A stretch of 8,628 bases of DNA, taken from assembly GCA_012510745.1 (NCBI GenBank), contig JAAZHK010000011.1, forward strand, positions 1 to 8,628, given 5' to 3'. Below are positions 1 to 5,024 of the stretch, one piece after another (the stretch's first letter is position 1; the number at the start of each line of letters is the position of its first letter). A program made the translations under genes and the position numbers. The notes beneath the pieces are model-generated. The model was not told the DNA's origin and searched no databases. It saw only the letters and a list, made by a program, of their open reading frames with translations. The stretch is from Mycoplasmatota bacterium (GTDB taxonomy: Bacteria > Bacillota_I > Bacilli_A > RF39 > UBA660).

Positions 1-407
1 AATATTTAGATGGTTATTATAGTGAGCAAGTTCCTGGTTATATTAAAGATCAATTTAATTATATTGAAGATTATTCTGTTAATTTTAAAAATGATTCTAT
101 AGAAGATTTTTCTTTTGATAATAATGAAACCGGTAAAAATCAATATATTATAGAGAATAAGCTAGCAAATATGAATGACAATCCTTCCTTATTATCTAAA
201 TCTGAAACCTTAAAAAGTAATCAAAATGAAATAATAATTAAAGCAAAACCTATAAAAATAAAAAAAGAAATTAAAGATAAAAACAATTTTAAAAAGAATA
301 TTATTAGAGGTACAATTTTAATTCTTATTTCATTAATATATTTTTTCATCAAAATTGTCGAACGAAAAAATTATAAAGTTTTGTCGAATTGGTATAAAAA
401 TAAATAA
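1..407 (+). CDS. C-terminal part of a C-terminally membrane-anchored protein, left-truncated
   Basis: The frame starting at base 3 is open from the left edge to TAA at 405-407, giving 134 residues with no start needed in the window. The Met codon at 171 is therefore probably internal and has no convincing ribosome binding site. The visible part begins YLDGYYSEQVPGYIKDQ, passes through a polar, Asn/Lys/Glu-rich stretch that looks disordered, and ends with one hydrophobic helix (about residues 99-116, GTILILISLIYFFIKI) and a basic tail. This suggests a single-pass protein with the bulk on one side of the membrane and a short, positively charged, probably cytoplasmic tail. I do not recognise the family. 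Position is the only hint: in Bacillus subtilis dacF (a D-Ala-D-Ala carboxypeptidase) lies directly before spoIIAA, and such enzymes end in a membrane anchor. No catalytic motif is inside the window to confirm it. The next gene starts 34 bases on, so co-transcription is likely. Confidence 0.75.
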   Translation, partial: YLDGYYSEQVPGYIKDQFNYIEDYSVNFKNDSIEDFSFDNNETGKNQYIIENKLANMNDNPSLLSKSETLKSNQNEIIIKAKPIKIKKEIKDKNNFKKNIIRGTILILISLIYFFIKIVERKNYKVLSNWYKNK

Positions 408-441
408 AATAGTTCTATATTTATTTAACGAGGTGATTTGA

Positions 442-774
442 GTGCTTAAAATTAATATGGAATTAAGAAAGGGCGTTTTATTTATTAGACCCTGTGGTAA
501 ATTAAATAAACACTCTTGCGAAGAATTAGAGAAGATTGCTAATAATTTAATAAATAATGTTGGTATAAGATATATGATTATTAATTTAGAATCCTTAGAA
601 GAAATAGATAAATATGGAATTCGAATATTAACTGATATATATAAAAATATTATAAATAATGAAGGAATTTTTATAATTTGCGGTAATAACTATAAAATAA
701 AAAAAGAGAGATTATATAAAATTGGTTATCAAAATATATCAGAACTTAGAGCTTTAAAAATGGTTAATATATAG
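442..774 (+). CDS. spoIIAA: SpoIIAA-like STAS-domain protein (anti-sigma-F factor antagonist homologue)
   Basis: The protein has 110 residues; SpoIIAA of Bacillus subtilis has about 117. It is a single STAS domain: strand GVLFIRPCGKL (11-21), helix to about 37, then IRYMIINLESLEEID (42-56), helix YGIRILTDIYKNI, and strand EGIFIICGNN (74-83). In the family, unphosphorylated SpoIIAA frees sigma-F by displacing the anti-sigma kinase SpoIIAB, which inactivates SpoIIAA by phosphorylating Ser58. That residue lies in the motif DSSG, and here the motif is D56-K57-Y58-G59, so no phosphorylatable Ser or Thr is at the switch. The start is GTG, supported by GAGGTG at 430-435 and by alignment with the family N-terminus. 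sigF follows after 8 bases, and its Shine-Dalgarno AGGAG overlaps this gene's stop codon, so the two are probably translationally coupled. There is no spoIIAB between them. Assignment rests on fold pattern plus synteny; biochemical function is uncertain because the phospho-switch is missing. Confidence 0.82.
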   Translation: MLKINMELRKGVLFIRPCGKLNKHSCEELEKIANNLINNVGIRYMIINLESLEEIDKYGIRILTDIYKNIINNEGIFIICGNNYKIKKERLYKIGYQNISELRALKMVNI

Positions 775-782
775 GAGAAACA

Positions 783-1433
783 ATGAATAAAAATATGGAT
801 ATAATTTTACAATATGAGGGGTTAGTATACTCTATTATAAAAAGAAATAATAGTTATAATGATATTGATGATTTATATCAAGTTGGAATGATGGGATTAA
901 TAAATGCCTATAAAAATTTTAAAACTAATTATAATGTAAAGTTTTCTACTTATGCTTATATTTATATTGATGGCGAAATAAAAAAATATATTAGAGAAAA
1001 CAAAGGAATTAAGATTAATCCTGAAATATTAAAATTAAATGCTAATATTAATAAAGCAAATGATATTTTAACTCAAAAATTGATGCATAAACCAACTTTA
1101 TCAGAACTGGCAAACTTTATTGGAATTGAAATAAAAGAATTAGAAAAAATTATAAATATTAATCAATATACTAAAAGTTTAGATTATTTATTAGAAGATG
1201 ATATTTGTTTATATGACTTTTTAAAGAAAGATGAAAAACAATATAATGAAGAGATTTTAGATTTAAAAAATGAATTACAAATATTAAATGAAAAAGAAAA
1301 GCTTTTAATTAAGGAAAGATATTTTAATGATCGAACTCAAAGTGAGTTATCTGAAAAATTAGGAATAAGCCAAGTTCAAATTTCAAGAGAAGAAAAAAGA
1401 ATTTTATCAAAGTTAAAAACTAAGTTAATATAA
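783..1433 (+). CDS. sigF: RNA polymerase sporulation sigma factor, sigma-F type
   Basis: A sigma-70 family factor of 216 residues, probably the early forespore sigma-F. Region 2 is clear (IDDLYQVGMMGLINAYKNF at 28-46, then VKFSTYAYIYIDGEIKKYIR at 52-71). Region 3 follows (about 76-125), and region 4 carries the helix-turn-helix TQSELSEKLGISQVQISR (185-202). The form GISQVQ(V/I)SR fits sigma-F better than sigma-G, which has GISQAQVSR. Position before the spoVA genes and after a SpoIIAA homologue agrees. It is about 40 residues shorter than the Bacillus subtilis protein, mostly at the N-terminus. The region-2 segment usually reading PMIIGE is YIYIDGE, and SRLEK after the HTH is SREEK. The start ATG has AGGAG at 773-777. 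The last codons lie in a 13-bp hairpin. In B. subtilis sigma-F is held inactive by SpoIIAB until septation, but no spoIIAB gene is next to this one. Confidence 0.88.
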   Translation: MNKNMDIILQYEGLVYSIIKRNNSYNDIDDLYQVGMMGLINAYKNFKTNYNVKFSTYAYIYIDGEIKKYIRENKGIKINPEILKLNANINKANDILTQKLMHKPTLSELANFIGIEIKELEKIININQYTKSLDYLLEDDICLYDFLKKDEKQYNEEILDLKNELQILNEKEKLLIKERYFNDRTQSELSEKLGISQVQISREEKRILSKLKTKLI

Positions 1434-1448
1434 TATAACTTAGTTTTT
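1415..1448 (+). terminator. Hairpin with T5 run at the end of sigF, candidate terminator
   Basis: A perfect 13-bp inverted repeat (AAAAACTAAGTTA at 1415-1427, TAACTTAGTTTTT at 1436-1448) encloses an 8-base loop. The right arm ends in five T. The stem overlaps the last six codons of sigF, whose stop is in the loop. It would end or weaken read-through from the spoIIAA-sigF transcript into spoVAC. The stem has only three G-C pairs, and because the A-run and T-run pair with each other it could work in either direction. Activity is inferred from form only. Confidence 0.5.
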
Positions 1449-1477
1449 GTATGTTCTTAATAAATAAGAGCATATTA
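1449..1477 (+). promoter_or_regulatory. Candidate sigma-G/sigma-F-type promoter before spoVAC
   Basis: GTATG at 1449-1453 matches the forespore -35 pattern GnATR. CATATTA at 1471-1477 matches the -10 pattern CATnnTA, with a 17-base spacer (about 18 is typical for sigma-G). In Bacillus subtilis the spoVA operon is transcribed by sigma-G late in the forespore, so a separate promoter after a terminator makes sense. Against it, transcription would begin only about 10 bases before the GTG start, near the ribosome binding site, and short matches arise readily in AT-rich DNA. Confidence 0.35.
1451..1473 (+). other. Second small hairpin between sigF and spoVAC
   Basis: ATGTTCTTA (1451-1459) can pair with TAAGAGCAT (1465-1473) around a 5-base loop, giving 9 bp with one G-U wobble. 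It follows the 13-bp hairpin directly and falls in the spacer of the candidate sigma-G promoter. It may help terminate the sigF transcript, or it may be chance in AT-rich DNA. No T-run follows it, so it is a weak terminator by itself. Confidence 0.3.
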
Positions 1478-1493
1478 ATATTGGTGATTAATT

Positions 1494-1934
1494 GTGAATA
1501 GTGAAAAATATCAAGAATTGATTGATAAACATAAACCAAAAGAACGTAGAGCTAAAAATGCTTTAATAGCTTTTATTGTTGGTGGGATAATGGGTATAAT
1601 AGGTCAATTTTTAATTGATGCTTATAGTAATTTGTTTAGTATTTCTAATAGTGATGCAGCTGTATTTATGATAATGACTCTCGTTTTTATTGCTTGTTTA
1701 TTTACTGCTTTTGGTTTTTTTGATAATTGGGTAGCTTTTGCTAAATGTGGTTTAATTATTCCTATTACAGGATTTGCTCATTCAATGACTAGTTCGGGAA
1801 TGGAATATCGAAAAGAGGGACCTATTTACGGAGTGGGAAGTAATGTTTTTAAATTAGCTGGATCTGTCATCTTTTATGGCGTTGTATCAGCATGGACTTT
1901 TGGCATGATTAGGCTTTTAATAATGGGAGGTTAA
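1494..1934 (+). CDS. spoVAC: Stage V sporulation protein AC (DPA channel component)
   Basis: An integral membrane protein of 146 residues, close to the family length of about 150. SpoVA proteins sit in the inner forespore membrane, import calcium-dipicolinic acid during sporulation and release it at germination; SpoVAC behaves as a mechanosensitive channel in B. subtilis. A charged N-terminus (1-20) is followed by hydrophobic helices at about 22-42, 55-76, 83-97 and 121-143. Conserved family stretches are GQFLID (37-42), LIIPITGFAHSMTSSGMEY (86-104) and GPIYGVGSN (109-117). The start is GTG with a weak GGTGATT site (1483-1489), chosen because it gives the expected charged N-terminus and no better start exists. 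spoVAA and spoVAB, which precede spoVAC in Bacillus, are absent, as is typical of clostridia and other lineages with only the C-D-E core. The spoVAD ribosome binding site lies in the last codons of this gene. Confidence 0.95.
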   Translation: MNSEKYQELIDKHKPKERRAKNALIAFIVGGIMGIIGQFLIDAYSNLFSISNSDAAVFMIMTLVFIACLFTAFGFFDNWVAFAKCGLIIPITGFAHSMTSSGMEYRKEGPIYGVGSNVFKLAGSVIFYGVVSAWTFGMIRLLIMGG

Positions 1935-1935
1935 T

Positions 1936-2931
1936 ATGACGTTTAAATATAAAAATGTTTATGTAGGAGAAACAGCTACTTTTGCTGGTCCTTATGAAGC
2001 TAAAGGTCTTTTGAAAAGGAAATTTGATAGAATAACTAATGATTTATATGTAGGTGAAAAAAGTTGGGAAAAAGCCGAGATAAAATTAAGTAAAGAAAGT
2101 ATTAATATTTTGTTACAAAAAATAGGTAAACAAGCAACAGATATAAATTTAATCATCGCTGGTGATTTGTTGAATCAATTAGTATCTTCTTCTTATGCAA
2201 TTAAAGACTTTAGTTTTCCTTTTTTAGGAATTTATAGTGCTTGTGCTAATATTATGGAAGGAGTTATTATTGCTGCTTCTATGATAGATGGAGGAAAAAT
2301 AGATAATGCTATTATAACAACTAGTTCGCATAATTTATCAAGTGAAAAGCAATTTAGAAATCCTACAGAATATGGGGCTCCAAGACCCTCTACAGCAACG
2401 TTTACAGCTACTGGGGGAGCTAGTTTATATCTTACAAACGATAAAACAGATATTAAGGTAGAAGCATCTACTATTGGAAAAATAGTTGATTTGGGTATAA
2501 ACGATCCTAATAATATGGGAGCTGCTATGGCACCTGCAGCAGCAGATACTATTTATCGCCATTTAAAAGATTTAAATAGAGGCGTTTCTTATTATGATCT
2601 TATTTTAACTGGTGATTTAGGTATTTATGGTAAAAAGATATTAATTGATTATATGAACCAAGAATATAATATTGATATTAAAAACAATTATGATGATTGT
2701 GGTACGATGTTATATAATTTTAATAACCAAAAGGAAGTTTTAGCAGGTGGAAGTGGTCCCGTTTGTAGCGCATTAGTAATTTATAGTTCAATCTTCGAAA
2801 AAATGAAAAAAAAAGAATTAAAAAAAATTCTTTTAGTTCCTACTGGAGCCTTGTTTTCCCCAACTATAATTTATCAAAAAGAAAATATATTAGGTATAGC
2901 TCATGCTGTTAGTATGGAGGTAGTAGAATGA
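1936..2931 (+). CDS. spoVAD: Stage V sporulation protein AD (thiolase-fold, DPA-binding)
   Basis: A protein of 331 residues (B. subtilis SpoVAD about 338) with the thiolase-like fold of the family. SpoVAD is peripheral at the spore inner membrane and binds dipicolinic acid, working with SpoVAC and SpoVAE in its uptake. The family signature is clear: FPFLGIYSACANIMEG (94-109), with C103 at the position of the thiolase nucleophile, and SSHNLSSEKQF..PTEYG.PRP.TATFTATGGAS (130-163). A later glycine-rich segment, LAGGSGPVCSA, corresponds to the second half of the fold. The ATG is one base after the spoVAC stop and has GGGAGG at 1925-1930. The 3' end overlaps spoVAE by four bases (ATGA), so production of the three proteins is probably coupled. 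Nothing looks truncated or altered. Confidence 0.96.
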   Translation: MTFKYKNVYVGETATFAGPYEAKGLLKRKFDRITNDLYVGEKSWEKAEIKLSKESINILLQKIGKQATDINLIIAGDLLNQLVSSSYAIKDFSFPFLGIYSACANIMEGVIIAASMIDGGKIDNAIITTSSHNLSSEKQFRNPTEYGAPRPSTATFTATGGASLYLTNDKTDIKVEASTIGKIVDLGINDPNNMGAAMAPAAADTIYRHLKDLNRGVSYYDLILTGDLGIYGKKILIDYMNQEYNIDIKNNYDDCGTMLYNFNNQKEVLAGGSGPVCSALVIYSSIFEKMKKKELKKILLVPTGALFSPTIIYQKENILGIAHAVSMEVVE

Positions 2932-3278
2932 TTTATTTATATTCCTTTTTATTTGCGGGATTTATTTGTTTAATTGGCCAGGTTATTTTAGATAATACTA
3001 AATTATCACCAGGTCATATTACCAGTCTTTTTGTTGTAATAGGGTCCTCACTTGATATATTCAATATTTACGATAAAATAATTCTTTATGTTGGCGGGGG
3101 AGCTTTAGTACCAATTACTTCTTTTGGTCACTCTTTAATTCATGGTGCTTTAGATAAAGCTAGCGATTTTGGACCTATAGGTATAGCTATGGGCATGTTT
3201 GATTTAACAGCTCCGGGTATTTCAGCAGCAATTGTTTTTACATTTTTTTTAACCTTGTTTTTTAAACCAAAAGATTAA
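2928..3278 (+). CDS. spoVAE: Stage V sporulation protein AE (SpoVAEb type)
   Basis: A small membrane protein of 116 residues, the usual SpoVAEb length. It is almost entirely hydrophobic, with helices at about 2-22, 30-45, 52-67 and 88-111. It is visibly related to SpoVAC two genes upstream: both have GQ(F/V)xxD after the first helix and a (L/I)(V/I)PIT.FxHS segment followed by GPI. These probably arose by an old duplication and may form one channel with SpoVAD. It overlaps spoVAD by ATGA and has GGAGG at 2916-2920, seven bases before the ATG. The TAA stop lies in a TTAA that also holds the stop of the convergent RNHCP gene, so there is no spacer to hold a terminator; a candidate lies further on at 3316-3340. 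No spoVAF or other germination gene follows. Confidence 0.95.
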   Translation: MIYLYSFLFAGFICLIGQVILDNTKLSPGHITSLFVVIGSSLDIFNIYDKIILYVGGGALVPITSFGHSLIHGALDKASDFGPIGIAMGMFDLTAPGISAAIVFTFFLTLFFKPKD

Positions 3279-3580
3279 TTGTTGACATTAGATAATTTAA
3301 TGATTATATTCATATCATCATCATTAGCGATGATGTTTTTATTTCTTTGAAAACATTTTTCACACTGATATATAATTTTATATGTTTTTTTGAATTTTTC
3401 AATTCCAATAGGTTTTAATAGTCCCAAGCAATTATTTTGACGATCACCTGGCATAATATCAACATGTTTGGAGTAAAGACAATAATTGCAATGATCTCTA
3501 GCTGTATATTTTAATAATTTAACGTTCTTTCCGCAATTTTCACATTGAAACATCTCATCTATCATTTTAAATCTTTTCAT
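3275..3580 (-). CDS. RNHCP-domain zinc-ribbon protein of unknown function
   Basis: The protein has 101 residues and matches the RNHCP domain family as I recall it: FxCxxCG at the start, RNHCPxCLxSxHVD and GDRxxxC in the middle, and a closing CxxC. Here the residues are C13/C16, R28-D29-H30-C31, C34, H39-V40-D41, G45-D46-R47, C51 and C73/C76, followed by an acidic NDDDMN tail. Paired cysteines imply one or two bound zinc ions, as in a small treble-clef or ribbon domain. The name-giving RNHCP motif has changed to RDHCN. No biochemical role is established for the family, and neighbours give no clue because it is transcribed alone, towards spoVA and away from scpA. ATG has GGTGAAA upstream on the - strand. 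Its stop shares TTAA with spoVAE, a 4-base convergent overlap. Confidence 0.88.
   Translation of the reverse strand: MKRFKMIDEMFQCENCGKNVKLLKYTARDHCNYCLYSKHVDIMPGDRQNNCLGLLKPIGIEKFKKTYKIIYQCEKCFQRNKNIIANDDDMNIIIKLSNVNN
3316..3340 (+). terminator. Candidate spoVA operon terminator inside the opposite-strand gene
   Basis: CATCATC (3316-3322) and GATGATG (3329-3335) form a perfect 7-bp stem with a 6-base loop, followed directly by TTTTT. The orientation with the T-run fits the + strand, 38 bases past the spoVAE stop. It lies in the coding sequence of the - strand RNHCP gene, where it encodes an Asp-rich segment, so it must satisfy both uses. The stem is short with three G-C pairs, so efficiency is uncertain. 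Confidence 0.45.
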
Positions 3581-3597
3581 AATATTTCACCAATTAA

Positions 3598-3606
3598 ATT
3601 ATATCA
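3598..3606 (-). promoter_or_regulatory. Extended -10 promoter for the RNHCP gene
   Basis: On the - strand this reads TGATATAAT, a perfect TATAAT with the TGn extension recognised by housekeeping sigma-A. The -35 area 17 bases upstream is T-rich and only weakly like TTGACA, as is common with extended -10 promoters. Transcription would start about 10 bases before the ATG, which is very close to the ribosome binding site GGTGAAA. Confidence 0.5.
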
Positions 3607-3633
3607 TTTGTAAATAAAAAAGAAAAAGATTAA

Positions 3634-3663
3634 TTGAAGCAACTAAGATAATTATGTTATAAT
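3634..3663 (+). promoter_or_regulatory. Housekeeping promoter of the scpA-scpB-murL-murD operon
   Basis: TTGAAG (3634-3639) is separated by 18 bases from a perfect TATAAT (3658-3663), which is preceded by TG one base upstream (TGTTATAAT), so both a fair -35 and an extended -10 are present. The predicted start near 3670 leaves an untranslated leader of about 60 bases before scpA, with no clear riboswitch or attenuator. This is the only good promoter seen for the five-gene operon and suggests constitutive sigma-A expression. Confidence 0.65.
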
Positions 3664-3729
3664 ATTGATGTATTAATCATAGTAAAACAAATATTTATTA
3701 ATATAATTATACTAGATAGGTGTGATATT

Positions 3730-4446
3730 TTGGAATATGCTGTTAAAATCCATGAATTTGAAGGTCCTTTGGATTTACTTTTACACTTAATAAAGGAATC
3801 AAAGGTAAATATATATGATATTAAAATAGAAGATATAACTAATCAATATTTAAGGTACATTAATCAAATGGAAAGATTAGATTTAAATATTGCTAGTGAA
3901 TATCTAGTAATGGCCAGTGAATTAATTGAAATGAAATCTAAAATGTTATTACCAAAATATGAAGAAGACGATGACGAAGAACTTGAAGATCCTAGGGAAC
4001 TATTAATTAATCGTTTAATTGAATATCAAAAATATAAAGATATGACAGAAACCTTTCGTGATTTAGAATCTTTAAGAAAAGAGATTTATACTAAAACTCC
4101 TTCATCTTTAAAAGAATATACTCAAGAAAGATTATATCAAGAACAAGAATTATCAGTAAATGATTTAATTGAATCTTTAAAAAAATTATGGGAATATAAA
4201 AAAGAAAAAGCACCATTAGCAACAACTATTACAACAAAAGAAATTAGTATTGAAGAAAGAAAAAAAACTATATATAGTATTCTTAATAAGAAAGAAAAAG
4301 TTGCTTTTGTTGAGCTTTTTGATGTTTTAACTAAAGAATATGTAATTATTACTTTTTTAGCTATTTTAGAAATGGCTAAAAATAAAGAATTATTTTTAAT
4401 TCAAGATAAGAATTTTGATATGATATATTGTGAGGTGATTAAATGA
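3730..4446 (+). CDS. scpA: Segregation and condensation protein A (kleisin)
   Basis: A kleisin of 238 residues (B. subtilis ScpA about 250) that bridges the SMC ATPase heads and binds a ScpB dimer, forming the bacterial condensin that compacts and separates chromosomes. The N-terminal domain is typical: FEGPLDLLLHLIKE (9-22) binds the SMC neck, followed by LDLNIASEYLVMASELIEMKSKMLLP (about 55-80). An acidic linker (EEDDDEELEDPREL) leads to a central helical ScpB-binding region, and the C-terminal winged helix (about 175-237, VAFVELFD...) contacts the SMC cap. The start is TTG; AGGTG at 3718-3722 is seven bases before it, and the family N-terminus (xxYxVKIxxFEGPLDLLLHLI) fits exactly here with no other start available. 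It is first in its operon and overlaps scpB by ATGA. Confidence 0.97.
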   Translation: MEYAVKIHEFEGPLDLLLHLIKESKVNIYDIKIEDITNQYLRYINQMERLDLNIASEYLVMASELIEMKSKMLLPKYEEDDDEELEDPRELLINRLIEYQKYKDMTETFRDLESLRKEIYTKTPSSLKEYTQERLYQEQELSVNDLIESLKKLWEYKKEKAPLATTITTKEISIEERKKTIYSILNKKEKVAFVELFDVLTKEYVIITFLAILEMAKNKELFLIQDKNFDMIYCEVIK

Positions 4447-5024
4447 ATTATTTAGCTATATTAGAAGGTTTATTATTTGTTGTGGGAGAAGAAGGATTAT
4501 CTATTGATCAAGTAAAAAAGATATTAGAAATAGATGATAATTCTATTAAAGAATTAATAAATAAATTAAAACAAAGATATATAAGTGATGATTATGGTAT
4601 TTGCATAGAATTCTTAGGTAATACTTTTAAATTAACTACTAAAAAAGAACATAAAGATTATTATCAAAAATTAATAATAGATGATGATGCCAAAATATTA
4701 TCCCAAGCTGCGTTAGAGACTTTGGCAATTATAGCTTATAATCAACCAGTTACAAGAATTAAAGTAGATGATATTCGAGGAGTTAGCAGTGCTTTAATGA
4801 TTAGAAAATTAGTTGCAAAAGGATTAGTAAAAGAAATAGGTCGTAGTGATTTACCAGGAAGACCTATTATATATGAAACAACTAATGATTTTTTAGATTA
4901 TTTTGGCTTATCTAATATAAATGAATTACCTAGTTTTGATGAGTTTATAGAAAATGATTTTATAGAAGAAACTCAAGATTTATATACATCTAATTATAAA
5001 GATAGAGGAGGTATTAAGGAGTAA
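4443..5024 (+). CDS. scpB: Segregation and condensation protein B
   Basis: A protein of 193 residues, the usual ScpB length. It has two winged-helix domains and dimerises on the kleisin ScpA, regulating the SMC condensin. The first domain (about 1-80) begins LAILEGLLFVVGEEGLSIDQV. The second contains the strong family signature LSQAALETLAIIAYNQPVTR (85-104), followed by IDDIRGVSS-like VDDIRGVSSALMIRKLVAKGLVKEIGRSDLPGRP (108-141) and YxTTxxFLDYFGL. The last 30 residues are acidic and variable, as is normal. The ATG overlaps the scpA stop and has GAGGTGATT just upstream; its own TAA overlaps the murL ATG by one base (TAATG). Coupled translation with scpA matches the need for a fixed ScpA:ScpB ratio. 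Confidence 0.97.
   Translation: MNYLAILEGLLFVVGEEGLSIDQVKKILEIDDNSIKELINKLKQRYISDDYGICIEFLGNTFKLTTKKEHKDYYQKLIIDDDAKILSQAALETLAIIAYNQPVTRIKVDDIRGVSSALMIRKLVAKGLVKEIGRSDLPGRPIIYETTNDFLDYFGLSNINELPSFDEFIENDFIEETQDLYTSNYKDRGGIKE

Noticed and set aside
171..407. A separate 78-residue gene starting at the ATG at 171
   Set aside because: The frame is open without a stop from base 3, there is no Shine-Dalgarno before 171, and upstream codons look equally coding, so this is the end of a longer gene.
401..427. Inverted repeat TAAATAAA/TTTATTTA as a terminator before spoIIAA
   Set aside because: The 8-bp stem has only A-T pairs, an 11-base loop and no T-run after it; such repeats are expected by chance in DNA this AT-rich.
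783..1433. Sigma-G rather than sigma-F
   Set aside because: The region 4 motif GISQVQ(I)SR and the position between a SpoIIAA homologue and spoVA fit sigma-F; sigma-G usually has GISQAQVSR and lies beside spoIIGA/sigE.
3671..3729. Riboswitch or attenuator in the scpA leader
   Set aside because: The leader is about 60 bases, nearly all A/T, with no stable stem, T-run or known aptamer core.
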